Of a stretch of DNA of 64,000 nt, positions 1-8,258 are shown piece by piece. The notes beneath the pieces were generated by a model. That model saw nothing but the letters and a program-made list of their open reading frames with translations, searched no databases and was not told the origin of the DNA. The position numbers and the translations under genes are program-made. This DNA is from JAPPLB01 sp965218555 (GTDB lineage Bacteria; Acidobacteriota; Terriglobia; Bryobacterales; UBA6623): NCBI GenBank assembly GCA_965218555.1, contig OZ244625.1:3968001-4032000 (forward strand). Direction: 5' to 3'. The first letter of the stretch is position 1; each line of letters begins with the position of its first letter.

Positions 1-2
1 TG

Positions 3-284
3 CGGCTGCAACGACGCTACCAGGAAGCCCTGGAGATTCTCGATCGGGTCGCGCGGATCGATCCCGAAGACCTGCAAATGTACTACACACGCATGCTCTG
101 CTACCGCGGCCTCGGCGATGAAGAGGCCGCCGCGCGCGCCGAAGCACGCTTCTTACGCTTCAAGGCTGATGAGTCGGCGCAAACGATTACCGCGTCGCGC
201 CGCCGACGAAGCGCGGAAGACAACAACGAGCGACAGACGATCCACGAGCACGTCTCAGTGCCCGGCGCTTGGCCGGGAGAGTGA
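3..284 (+). CDS. TPR-repeat protein, C-terminal end (5' truncated)
   Basis: The reading frame is open from the window edge to the TGA at 282-284. The visible 93 residues begin with a helix-turn-helix TPR pattern (EALEILDRVARIDPEDLQMYY, then CYRGLGDEEAAARAEARF), with the alternating Ala/Gly/Leu spacing usual for tetratricopeptide repeats. They end in a hydrophilic tail containing NNERQ and HEHVS. Such tails close large TPR proteins that accompany FG-GAP/ASPIC proteins in Acidobacteria; this family link is from memory. The start lies upstream of the window, so the full architecture is unknown. Confidence 0.6.
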   Translation, partial: RLQRRYQEALEILDRVARIDPEDLQMYYTRMLCYRGLGDEEAAARAEARFLRFKADESAQTITASRRRRSAEDNNERQTIHEHVSVPGAWPGE

Positions 285-396
285 AGCGATCGCTCGCTAC
301 GCTTCCTCCGGCATCCCGAGGGTGGCCTTGGTGGTATGGATCTTGGCGAGATCCGCCGGGTCATCTTTACTGCTCCTGACCTATATACTGGGATCG

Positions 397-1165
397 GTGG
401 CACTACGAAAGAGATTGAGGGCTGCTCTTACGGTCTTGGCACTTGCTGGATGCAGCATACCGGTTTCGACGGCTGCCGGCTCGACCGTTGACTGCGCTGA
501 CTGGAACTCGGGAGAGTATTTTCAGGTGGCTGCGGTCGAGGACGTGGCCGCCTGCCTTGCATCTGGAGCGGACCCCAAAACGGGGGATGAGCATGACTTG
601 ACGCCCTTGCATTACGCGGCCGGGTTAAACAAGAACCCCGCCGTCATCGCCGCGTTGCTGGACGCCGGGGCGGACATCGAGGCGCGGGACAAGGATGGCC
701 GAACGCCCCTGCATAAGGCGGCTTGGTTCAACGGGAATCCCGCCGTGATCGCTGCATTGTTGGATGCCGGAACGGATCACAAGGCGCGGACCGAGGATGG
801 CAGAACGCCTCTGCATATGGTAGCTTCTGGCTGGGGGCAGTGATCCCGCTGAGATCGCCTTGTTGCTGGATGCCGGCGCGGACATCGAGGCGCGGGATGA
901 GCGTGGTACGACGCCCCTGTTTTTGGCGCTTGCCTACAACAACCCCGCCGTCCTCACCGCCCTGCTGAACGCCGGCGTGGATCTCAAGGCGCGATTCCTA
1001 GGGGGCTCTACACCCCTGCATGTTGCGGCTGAGGTCAGTAACCCCGCCGTCATCACCGCGCTGCTGGACGCTGGCTCAGACCCCAAGGCGCAAGACAAGG
1101 CCGGCAGGACGCCCTGGGACTACGCCCAGGACAACGAGGCGCTCAAGGGTGCCGACGCCTACTGA
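397..1165 (+). pseudogene. Ankyrin-repeat lipoprotein, split by a frameshift
   Basis: Translation from the GTG at 397 gives a short basic N-terminus, a hydrophobic stretch and a lipobox (LALAGC), so the product should be a lipid-anchored exported protein. It is followed by ankyrin repeats of about 35 residues with the TPLHxAA and AVIAALLDAGAD signatures. The frame stops at 841-843 (TGA), but the repeats resume in another frame at about 842 (DPAEIALLLDAGADIEARD) and run to the stop at 1163-1165. Removing one G from the G5 run at 833-837 restores a continuous protein of about 255 residues. The frameshift could be a real mutation or a homopolymer sequencing error. Ankyrin repeats mediate protein-protein contacts; the partner is unknown. 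Confidence 0.75.
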
Positions 1166-1260
1166 CGGTTGAACGACGCGCGGTTCTGATGCGGCGCGCT
1201 GAAACGGCCGGCGTCCGGTCGGCGGGTAAAGCCCGGCGGCTTGTGGCGGCATCCTGGTTG

Positions 1261-1265
1261 GGTGT
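1261..1265. repeat. IS21 target-site duplication, left copy (GGTGT)
   Basis: GGTGT directly precedes the left TGT end and is repeated at 3382-3386 directly after the right end. This fixes the boundaries of the IS21 element. Confidence 0.85.
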
Positions 1266-1379
1266 TGTTGGCGGCAATGCTAATTTGCACATTTTCGACA
1301 AGCCAAAATTGCACACTTTTCACCGGCGGGAAGACCGCTGCTCCAGCATGTGGGCGAGGCCACATGGAGGGGCGGAGAG

Positions 1380-2399
1380 ATGTACGACATGGAGGCGAAG
1401 ATGCTGCTGAAGCATTACTTGGAGCAAGGGGTGTCGAAGGCCGAGCTGGCACGGCGGTTCCAGCTCAGTCGGCGGACGATCCACTACTGGATCGAGTCCG
1501 GTCAGTTGGACCGGGAGCTGACCACGGAGGCGGGCGGCTATGCGCGGCGGGCGCCGATCGCGCGCAAGTTGGACCCGTACAAGGGGATGATCGAGGCGCG
1601 CCTGGAGGTGTATCCGAAGCTGACGGTGCAGCGGCTGTATGAGGAGGTGCGGGCGGCGGGATACCCGGGCTGCTACGGGAGCGTGCGGGATTACGTGCGC
1701 CAGGTCCGGCCACGGGAGACAGCGGATCCGGTGGTACGGTTCGAGACGCCTCCGGGGCATCAGGGCCAGGTAGACTTCGGCGGCTTCCGGCTGCCGTGGG
1801 GACGGCGTCAGGCGCTGCTGGTGGTGCTGGGCTACTCGCGGCTGCTGTGGCTGCGGTTCTTCCAGCGGCAGACGATGGAGGTGCTGTGCCGCGGCCTGGA
1901 GGGCGCCTTCGAGCGCTTCGGGGGCGTGCCGCAGGAGCTGCTGTTCGACCAGATGCGGTCGGTGGTGGTGTCCGACGACCGCCTGCTGGGTGGGCCGCTG
2001 GCGCTGAACGCAGAGTTCTTGCGTTTCGCCGCGCACTGGGGCTTCCGGCCGCGGTCCTGCCGGCCCTACCGGGCACGGACCAAGGGCAAGGTGGAGCGGC
2101 CGATCCGCTATGTGCGGGAGAGCTTCTTTTACGGCCGGGAGTTTGTCAGTGACGCGGACCTGAACGAGCAGGCGGAGCGCTGGCTGGCGGAGACCGCCAA
2201 CGTGCGGCGGCACGGCACGACCGGGGAGCGACCGCAGGAGCGGTTCGAGCGTGACGAGCGGGGAGCCTTGGGGCCGTTGGCATGCGGGCCGTACCAGCGC
2301 GTCGGAGGCCGGATGCGCCCGGCGGCTCCGTCTTGGGCCCCGACGCCAGTGGCCGTTGAGCGTCGGCCGTTGCGGGTGTACGCGGAGGTGGTGCGATGA
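1380..2399 (+). CDS. istA: IS21-family transposase IstA
   Basis: This is the DDE transposase that cuts and joins the IS21 ends. The N-terminus has a helix-turn-helix (AELARRFQLSRRTIHYW, about residues 21-37). The catalytic core follows: first Asp in QGQVDFGG, second in ELLFDQMRS, and Glu in TKGKVERPI. The ATG at 1380 is preferred because GGAGGGGCGGAGAG lies just upstream; a GTG at 1350 is in frame but has no good ribosome binding site. Length (339 residues) fits the shorter IstA group. The stop overlaps the istB start (ATGA), so translation is coupled. Confidence 0.93.
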   Translation: MYDMEAKMLLKHYLEQGVSKAELARRFQLSRRTIHYWIESGQLDRELTTEAGGYARRAPIARKLDPYKGMIEARLEVYPKLTVQRLYEEVRAAGYPGCYGSVRDYVRQVRPRETADPVVRFETPPGHQGQVDFGGFRLPWGRRQALLVVLGYSRLLWLRFFQRQTMEVLCRGLEGAFERFGGVPQELLFDQMRSVVVSDDRLLGGPLALNAEFLRFAAHWGFRPRSCRPYRARTKGKVERPIRYVRESFFYGREFVSDADLNEQAERWLAETANVRRHGTTGERPQERFERDERGALGPLACGPYQRVGGRMRPAAPSWAPTPVAVERRPLRVYAEVVR

Positions 2400-3208
2400 G
2401 CGCGCCGGCCGACGGGCGGCGCGCCCGGCTGCGGGCGATGCTGGCCGACCTGAAGATGCCGGGTGCGCTGGAGGCGGTGGACGGCATCCTGGCGCAACTC
2501 GACAGCGGCGCCGTGACCGCCGGCGAGGCTCTCGAGCGGCTGCTGGGCGCCCAGATCGCCCTGCGCAACAACCGCCGCTTGGAGACCGCCATGCGCGCCT
2601 CCCGGCTGCCCGCCGTGAAGACCCTGGCGCAGTTCGACTTCGCCTTTCAGCCGAGCCTCAAGCGCGAGCAGATCGAGAGTCTGCACGAGCTCGGGTTCCT
2701 GGCCCGCCAGGAGAACGTCGTTCTGCTGGGGCCACCCGGAGTCGGCAAGACGCACTTGGCCATCAGTCTCGCCATCACCGCGGCGGAGTCGGGGCGGCGG
2801 GTCTACTACGGAACGCTGGCGAGCCTGATCGAGTCGCTGGAGCAGGCCCGTGCAGCGGGCCAGCTGGCGCGCCGCCTGCGCATGCTGACCCATCCGGCGC
2901 TGTTGGTCGTCGACGAGATCGGCTACCTGCCCGTCAGCCGCGATGGAGCCGTGCTGTTCTTCCAGCTGATCAACGCGCGCCACGAGCAGGCCTCGACCGT
3001 GCTGACCTCCAACAAGGGATTCGAAGAATGGGGCGCAGTACTGGGGGACGACGTCATGGCGGCGGCCCTGATCGACCGCCTGCTGCACCACTGCCACATC
3101 GTCAACATCCGCGGGAACAGCTTCCGGATGAGGGCTCACCAGGGGCTGTGGCGTTCCATGCAACGCGCGGACGGCGAAGCCACCCCGCCCGCAGGGACGG
3201 GAACATGA
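2396..3208 (+). CDS. istB: IS21-family helper ATPase IstB
   Basis: IstB is the AAA+ ATPase that partners IstA in IS21 transposition and target choice; it is related to DnaC. The 270-residue protein shows Walker A (GPPGVGKTH) near the middle, Walker B (LLVVDEIGYL) and a sensor-like LTSNKGFEEW. The start ATG overlaps the istA stop. The C-terminal tail after HIVNIRGNSFRM matches the usual IstB end, followed by a short Gly/Thr-rich extension. The gene is intact and its composition matches istA. Confidence 0.95.
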   Translation: MSAPADGRRARLRAMLADLKMPGALEAVDGILAQLDSGAVTAGEALERLLGAQIALRNNRRLETAMRASRLPAVKTLAQFDFAFQPSLKREQIESLHELGFLARQENVVLLGPPGVGKTHLAISLAITAAESGRRVYYGTLASLIESLEQARAAGQLARRLRMLTHPALLVVDEIGYLPVSRDGAVLFFQLINARHEQASTVLTSNKGFEEWGAVLGDDVMAAALIDRLLHHCHIVNIRGNSFRMRAHQGLWRSMQRADGEATPPAGTGT

Positions 3209-3474
3209 CGGCTGCTGCACAGCTTGAGGTGGCCGGCTCCGGTCGCTCCGCTCCCTCCGACGGCCACCTCAACCCCCATCGCAACGAAGGGGGAAAGTCC
3301 GCCAAACCCGCGGCGGTTCTCCCCTCAAATGTGTGCAATTTTCGTTTGTCAGAAGTGCGCAATTTTCGTTTGACATTGACAGGTGTCCGGGCGGGACGCG
3401 AAACCACGATCGACCGACGCCAACGGACCTGCCTGAGTCCAAGCGGCAGGCGCCTCGTCCTGACGCCCTTCGCA

Positions 3475-3508
3475 CTCACTTCGCCTCGCCGCGCGGTGAG
3501 AAAAGCAG
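3475..3508 (+). repeat. Dispersed intergenic repeat end
   Basis: The stretch CACTTCGCCTC, then about ten variable bases, then GGTGAGAAAAGCAGGC, recurs in reverse complement at about 61108-61141 and 61326-61361. It lies just downstream of modC. It resembles one end of a short non-coding mobile repeat. Confidence 0.5.
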
Positions 3509-3525
3509 GCAGGGGTTCTGCGCCT

Positions 3526-4626
3526 TCAGATCAATCGGCGGTCGAAGGTTACGGATTTGATGAGGGCGAAGACGGGGGTTCCCTTCGTGAGCCTCAGATC
3601 TTCGACGGCGGCTCTTGTCAGCCGCGCTCGAAAGCGGGTGGTTCTCAGGGTGACATAGACTTCGGCGAAGGCGGTATCGGGCTCGGGGGTGATGTCATCC
3701 ACGGTGCCCGGGAGGACATTGCGGATGCTGATGCCTTCGGGGCGCTGGGTGGCCAGGGCTACGTCGCGGGCTCGGATGCGGAGGCGGATGGTGTCGCCGG
3801 GCTTGAGGTGGTCGACCTTGGGCATTTTCAGCGTCTCGCCGTCGAGGTTGACATGGGTGAGAGCGAGGCGCGCGTCGTGTCCGATGACACGGGCTTCGAC
3901 CAGGACGCCGGCTTCGAAGCGGCCGGTGATGGGCTGGAGGTCGAGGCGTTCGACGATCACGGCGGCGGGGCCGTAGGCTTGCGTTCGTCCGTCCGTCAAG
4001 ACGAGCACGCGGTCGGCGAGCCGGACGACTTCTTCCAGAGCGTGGCTGACGTAGATGGTCGGGATTCCGAAACGCTTCGGGAGCTCTTCCAGATACGGCA
4101 GGATGTCGGCTTTGCGTTCGAGGTCGAGGGCGGAGAGAGGCTCGTCGAGCAAGAGGAGCTTGGGGCGGGTCAGGAGTGTCCGGGCGAGGGCGACGCGTTG
4201 GCGTTCTCCGCCGGAGAGCGAACCGATGCTCCGATCCAGCAGAGGCCGAAGATCGAGGGCGGCGATGACGTCGTCGCGGTTGAAGCCGGCTGCGCGGGTG
4301 TGGCTGCGCTTGTCGGCAAAAGCGAGATTGCCGGCGACGCGAAGGTGTACGAAGAGGCGCGCATCCTGGAACATGAAGCCGACAGGCCTATGGTGAGCGG
4401 AGACGTTGACTCGGGACTCGCTGTCGAACCATATTTCGCCGCCGAGGGCGATGCGGCCGGTGCGTGGAGTCTCAAATCCGGCGATCGTGCGGAGGAGGGT
4501 GCTCTTGCCGCCGCCGCTCGGTCCGAAGAGCGCGGTGACGCCGTCGAGGTGCAGCTCTTCTGCGACATCGAGATCGAATCCGGGAAAGGAAAGCCGGACC
4601 AGGAGCGATAGGTACTCAGCCGACAT
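3526..4626 (-). CDS. modC: Molybdate ABC transporter ATP-binding protein ModC
   Basis: This cytoplasmic ATPase energises molybdate import. Walker A GPSGGGKST is at residues 35-43, the Q-loop region is FMFQDARLF, the ABC signature LSGGE is at 137-141, Walker B LLLLDEP is at 157-163 and the H-loop is YVSHA. About 140 residues after the nucleotide-binding domain form the TOBE/mop-like domain, which senses molybdate in this family. Length (366) is usual. The start overlaps the end of modB by 11 bp, and the gene is last in a modA-modB-modC operon read on the minus strand. Confidence 0.93.
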   Translation of the reverse strand: MSAEYLSLLVRLSFPGFDLDVAEELHLDGVTALFGPSGGGKSTLLRTIAGFETPRTGRIALGGEIWFDSESRVNVSAHHRPVGFMFQDARLFVHLRVAGNLAFADKRSHTRAAGFNRDDVIAALDLRPLLDRSIGSLSGGERQRVALARTLLTRPKLLLLDEPLSALDLERKADILPYLEELPKRFGIPTIYVSHALEEVVRLADRVLVLTDGRTQAYGPAAVIVERLDLQPITGRFEAGVLVEARVIGHDARLALTHVNLDGETLKMPKVDHLKPGDTIRLRIRARDVALATQRPEGISIRNVLPGTVDDITPEPDTAFAEVYVTLRTTRFRARLTRAAVEDLRLTKGTPVFALIKSVTFDRRLI

Positions 4627-5287
4627 GCACAGGGAACCTTCGATTGAACGTGTAGATGAGCATCAGGACGCAGAACGAAAAGGCGACGAGGCCCGCCGAG
4701 AGGATGTGCGCCTCGGCGTAGCGCAACGTCTCGACATGCTCGTAGATGGCGATGGAGATGACGCGGGTGCGTCCCGGGATGTTGCCGCCGACCATGAGCA
4801 CGACGCCGAATTCGCCGATGGTGTGAGCGAAGGTGAGCACGGCGGCGGTGAGGAAACCGCGGCCTGATAGGGGTACGGCGACGTTGAGGAAGGCGTCGAG
4901 CGGCGAGGCGCGCAGGCTGGCGGCGGCTTCCATCGGCCCGCGGCCTACGGCTTCGAACGCGCTCTGCAGCGGCTGCACCATGAAGGGCAGTGAATAGAAG
5001 ATGGAGGCGACGACCAGGCCGCTGAAGGAAAAGGTGAGAGCGTCACCGGTAACGTCGACCCAGAGACCACCCAGGAGAGAGGTGGGACTGAGGACGACGA
5101 GCAGGTAGAAGCCGAGCACGGTGGGCGGCAGGACGAGCGGCAGCGCTGTGACTGCCTCGACAGCGGGCTTGAGGCGAGATTTCGTCGTGGCAAGCCACCA
5201 GGAGATGGGCGTTCCCAGGATGAGCAGGATGACGGTGGTGACGAGCGCCAGATGGAGCGTGAGCCAGAGAGGTCCGAGGTCGGGCAT
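4616..5287 (-). CDS. modB: Molybdate ABC transporter permease ModB
   Basis: This 223-residue inner-membrane permease has about five hydrophobic segments. The EAA loop (EAAASLRASPL, residues 120-130) contacts the ATPase. LPLVLPPTVLGFYLLV near residue 50 is a well-known ModB/CysT-type signature. It starts 3 bp after the modA stop and overlaps modC, so the three genes are one transcription unit. With ModA and ModC it forms the high-affinity molybdate importer (MolT family, binding-protein dependent). Confidence 0.93.
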   Translation of the reverse strand: MPDLGPLWLTLHLALVTTVILLILGTPISWWLATTKSRLKPAVEAVTALPLVLPPTVLGFYLLVVLSPTSLLGGLWVDVTGDALTFSFSGLVVASIFYSLPFMVQPLQSAFEAVGRGPMEAAASLRASPLDAFLNVAVPLSGRGFLTAAVLTFAHTIGEFGVVLMVGGNIPGRTRVISIAIYEHVETLRYAEAHILSAGLVAFSFCVLMLIYTFNRRFPVHVG

Positions 5288-5290
5288 GGG

Positions 5291-6061
5291 TCAGTCCACG
5301 GCGTAGCCGAAGCTTTCGATGACGGCGCGGTAGTCCTTCGTCTTCAGGTAGTCGAGGAAGGCGCGCGCGGCGGGGTTGTCGATGCCGCGGTTGAGCAGGA
5401 CGGCGTCCTGGCGGATGGGCGTGTAAAGGTGTTGAGGGACGTCCCATCGGCTGCCCTTTTGTTGATTGCGGGGGCTGAGTACGTAGGACAGCGCGACGAA
5501 GCCGACATCGGCGTTGCCGGTGGCGACGAGGGCGTGCGCCTGACCGATGTTTTCACCCATGACGATGCGGTGGCGGAGGGTGTTGAAGAGGCCGAGGGCT
5601 TTTAGTGTTTCGCGGGCGGCGGCGCCGTAAGGAGCCAGGTCGGGGTTCGCGATGGCGAGCTTGTCGAATGTACCGGCCCGGAGGATTGCGGGGCCGGCAT
5701 CGGGGATGCGGTTGGGGTCGGGGCTCCAGAGCGTGAGACGTCCGATGGCGTAAGTGAAGCGGGATCCGGCGACGGCATGGGATGATGTTTCGAGCAGTTG
5801 GGGGCAGTGCTGGTCGGCAGCCAGGAGGACGTCGAAGGGAGCGCCGTGGCGGATTTGGGCGTAGAGCTTGCCGGTGGAGCCGGTGGTTATGGTGAGGGTG
5901 TGCTTGCTTGTGTCCTGGAAGTTGGTTGCCAGGTATTCGGCCGCTTCAGAGAAATTGGCGGCGACGGCTACGAGGGCTTCGCCTGCGGATGCGGAGGAAC
6001 AGAGGAATGCCCCCACCAGCACAGCCAGGACCGGCAGACCAGGGAAACGTCCTTTTTGCAT
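5291..6061 (-). CDS. modA: Molybdate-binding periplasmic protein ModA
   Basis: This solute-binding protein captures molybdate or tungstate for ModBC. The N-terminus is a signal peptide (LPVLAVLVGAFLCSSASA, cut before GEALV). The mature part begins LVAVAANFSEAAEYLA and contains the ligand-loop signature TGSTGKLYAQI and GAPFDVLLAAD, both typical of ModA. The ATG at 6061 was chosen because it places the signal peptide at the N-terminus; an in-frame GTG at 6070 is possible. It is the first gene of the mod operon. No clear ModE-type operator was seen upstream. Confidence 0.9.
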   Translation of the reverse strand: MQKGRFPGLPVLAVLVGAFLCSSASAGEALVAVAANFSEAAEYLATNFQDTSKHTLTITTGSTGKLYAQIRHGAPFDVLLAADQHCPQLLETSSHAVAGSRFTYAIGRLTLWSPDPNRIPDAGPAILRAGTFDKLAIANPDLAPYGAAARETLKALGLFNTLRHRIVMGENIGQAHALVATGNADVGFVALSYVLSPRNQQKGSRWDVPQHLYTPIRQDAVLLNRGIDNPAARAFLDYLKTKDYRAVIESFGYAVD

Positions 6062-6317
6062 GCTAAGCACTACGGTTTCCCCAGCGTAACATCGGCGGAG
6101 AGGGAGATACGGCCGGATGGCAGCCGAGACTACTCCGGCCCTCCGGGGCCACGGGTGATCCATGGCCTGTCCTTGTATTTCCCCCCGAGATACTGTTGCT
6201 CGGACCACAGCGTTGGCGGATCGTAATTCTTACGGACAGATTTTGGTCCGACCCCGCCGGTTTTCCGCTAGGATCGTAGGGGATCTTGGGATAGAATGGC
6301 GCTTAAGTCGGTCGTGC

Positions 6318-6325
6318 AGGAGGAG
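6318..6325 (+). promoter_or_regulatory. Strong ribosome binding site
   Basis: AGGAGGAG lies 5 bp before the ATG at 6331 and fixes that start. Confidence 0.75.
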
Positions 6326-6330
6326 ATCTG

Positions 6331-6897
6331 ATGGACGAACAGTACCGCCCGATGGTTGATTTCTTGGTGGCCGAAGGCACGGACAAGGTTCCGCACTCCA
6401 ACACGAATTTTTTAGCGCACCTCATCGGGGTCTACACGGATCTGGGAAAGTGGGGTTGCGACGACGCTGTCTGCCGGGCCGGAATGTTTCATTCCATCTA
6501 TGGAACCGAGCCCTTTCAAGACTTCAAGCTGGGATTAGAGCGGCGGGGGGACGTGCGGGAGTTGATCGGAGAGCGCGCCGAACGCCGCGCCTACCTGAAC
6601 AGCGCGATGACCCGCACGACCTTTGACGAGACAGTTCGGCAGGATTCAGGACCGCACTCGATGATCGACCGATTCACGGGACAGCGTGTTACGTTCTCGC
6701 CGCAAGAGTTCGAGGACCTGCTGACGGTCCACTTGTGCGACTGGCTCGAGCAAGTCGAGCGCTATGGGGAATGGGATAGTCGGCGAGCGACGTTCCGGCG
6801 GATTGCCGAGAGGTTGGGCGGCGTTGCGCTCGATTCCTACGACGAAGTCTTCGCGCGCGAGCCTAGCGCTTCAGTAACCGCGCACGCCGCGGGGTAA
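6331..6897 (+). CDS. DUF6817-like protein
   Basis: This 188-residue soluble protein has no signal peptide or membrane segment. Its N-terminal half holds conserved His, Asp and Cys residues in the pattern HSNTNFLAHLIGVY, WGCDDAVCRAGMFHSIYGTE. That pattern matches, from memory, the DUF6817 family, which looks like a small HD-like helical domain; the biochemical role is not established. A second half (SPQEFEDLLTVHLCDWLEQ) is also helical. The start is set by a very good Shine-Dalgarno. It stands alone, in the opposite orientation to modABC, and is followed by about 325 bp without a gene before the IS481 element. Confidence 0.8.
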   Translation: MDEQYRPMVDFLVAEGTDKVPHSNTNFLAHLIGVYTDLGKWGCDDAVCRAGMFHSIYGTEPFQDFKLGLERRGDVRELIGERAERRAYLNSAMTRTTFDETVRQDSGPHSMIDRFTGQRVTFSPQEFEDLLTVHLCDWLEQVERYGEWDSRRATFRRIAERLGGVALDSYDEVFAREPSASVTAHAAG

Positions 6898-7223
6898 TTC
6901 GGTAAGGGGCTGCCCCGGCCCAGCGGCTTGTGTGGACTGCGTGTCCCACACCGCATCAACCTTCACTTCCAGTGCCGCTAATCACTGGAACAACCTTACG
7001 AAAAGGCGGCTGCAAACGGAATCGGTCAGGGAGGACAACGTCACCGACCGAAAGTTGCTTTGCGAACACGCACAACCTCCATGCGAGCCCCGGCTCGGTC
7101 TGTGGTTCGGCCTTCGATGCGCTGATTCCCATAGGGCGGAGTGACCTGGACGGGGCGTCCGTTCTCAGTCTGTGCGTGGGCCGGCCGTCACGACACTGAT
7201 CATCGTTGGGGATTGAGGCTAGT
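6898..7223. other. Intergenic stretch without recognisable gene
   Basis: The bases between the DUF6817-like gene and the IS481 copy have short open frames only, with no recognisable protein, tRNA or terminator. The stretch ends in GCTAGT, the left target site of the IS481 element. Confidence 0.5.
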
Positions 7224-8253
7224 TGTGATCTTTCAATAGGTTGTTCACTCGGTCCCAACCGAGGAAACTGAGGGTACCAAGCACAAAGTTTCCCGGAAGG
7301 AGGACCAAGTGAACATCCATCAGAATGCCAAGTTGACGCCGCAGAGTCGAGCCGCTGTCGTCCGGCGGATTCTCGACCAGGGCCAGACCCCGAAGGCGGT
7401 GGCCAGCGCCTTCGGGGTCTGCGCACGCACGGTGCGCAAGTGGGTGGCCCGCTATCGGGCTGAGGGCGCGGACGGATTGCTCGACCGCAGTTCGCGTCCG
7501 CACCGCTCGCCCCGCAGCATACCTGCCACTCTCATCAGCCGCATCACCGCCTTGCGCCGGCTGCGCTGGACCGGCGCCCAGATCGCCGCCACTGTCGGGG
7601 TGGCGCCCGCTACCGTCAGTCGAGTCCTCCGCCGCCAGGGGCTTGCTCGCCTTAGTGCCCTCGACCCGCCGCTGCCCGTCCGGCGTTACGAACACCCGCA
7701 CCCGGGCGACCTGCTGCACCTTGATATCAAGAAACTCGGCCGCTTTCGCCGCCCCGGTCACCGCGTCACCGGGGACCGCCGCCACTCCAGCCCCGGCGCC
7801 GGCTGGGAATACCTTCATGTCTGCGTCGACGACCACTCCCGTCTCGCCTTCTCCCAGCTCTATCCCGACCAGACCGCCGCCACTGCCGCGGCCTTTCTCA
7901 CCGCCGCCCTCGACTACTACCACCGCCTCGGCATCCGCGTCCGCCGCGTGCTCACTGACAACGGCGGGTGTTACCGTTCCAGGGCCTTCCATGCACGCTG
8001 TGCCCAACGCGGCTACGCCATCGCTTCACCCGGCCCTTCACCCCTCCTACCAACGGCAAAGCCGAACGCTTCATCCAGACCGCGCTACGTGAGTGGGCCT
8101 ACGCCCACACCTATCACACCTCCACCCAGCGTGCCCAACACCTCAGACACTGGCTCCACCGCTACAATTGGCACCGCCCACACGCTAGTCTTAAAGCCAA
8201 CCCGCCCATCAGTCGAATCGGTCTGACCGGGGACAACCTGTTGAGGTTCCACA
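7224..8253 (+). mobile_element. IS481-family element, copy 1 (inactivated)
   Basis: The element is 1,030 bp with imperfect inverted ends: left TGTGATCTTTCAATAGGTTG and right (inverted) TGTGGAACCTCAACAGGTTG. A second copy lies at 47975-49005 in inverse orientation, and the boundaries were set by where the two copies stop matching. It is flanked by GCTAGT on the left and TCTAGG on the right. This fits the NCTAGN target known for IS481, although the outer N bases differ. The single transposase gene has lost one base, so this copy cannot make a full transposase. The right CTAG also serves as the left target of the adjacent IS5 element. Confidence 0.88.
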
Positions 8254-8258
8254 TCTAG
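7309..8258 (+). pseudogene. IS481-family transposase, frameshifted
   Basis: The protein starts at the GTG at 7309 after GGAAGGAGGACC. It has an N-terminal helix-turn-helix (PKAVASAFGVCARTVRKWVARY), a second HTH and an integrase core with DLLHLDIKKLG and VLTDNGG. The frame is lost at about 8013, where copy 2 has GCGGCCTACG and this copy has GCGGCTACG. Beyond that point the correct frame (RHRFTRPFTPPTNGKAERFIQTALREW, with the catalytic Glu) continues to a TAG at 8256-8258. That stop codon lies outside the element, in the CTAG target sequence. The last 200 bp are much more diverged from copy 2 than the first 750. Confidence 0.9.

Larger units (their letters stand above)
1266..3381 (+). mobile_element. 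Complete IS21-family insertion sequence
   Basis: The element holds istA and istB overlapping by ATGA. Both ends start with TGT and carry two spaced copies of a TTGCACA-type motif (left AAAATTGCACAC at about 1304-1315, right the same motif inverted at about 3332-3343, with a second degenerate copy nearer each tip). This multiple-repeat terminus is typical of IS21. The five bases just outside each end are identical, GGTGT at 1261-1265 and at 3382-3386, which is a target-site duplication in the 4-8 bp range known for the family. Both genes are intact, so the element may be active. It lies between the ankyrin gene and modC without interrupting either. Confidence 0.92.

Noticed and set aside
841..843. 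TGA in the ankyrin lipoprotein read as selenocysteine
   Set aside because: The repeats continue in a different frame, so a frameshift, not UGA recoding, explains the stop.
2251..4611. A 786-codon plus-strand open frame running across istB and modC
   Set aside because: It overlaps istB out of frame and is antisense to modC, both clear genes; its translation is Arg/Gly-rich and lacks any domain.
6062..6200. ModE operator or molybdenum-cofactor riboswitch upstream of modA
   Set aside because: No recognisable inverted ModE box, and I could not fold a convincing riboswitch by eye.
7219..8007. 262-codon antisense frame in the IS481 copies (also 48222-49010)
   Set aside because: It is a Gly/Val-rich mirror of the transposase caused by high GC and occurs only because both copies carry the same transposase.
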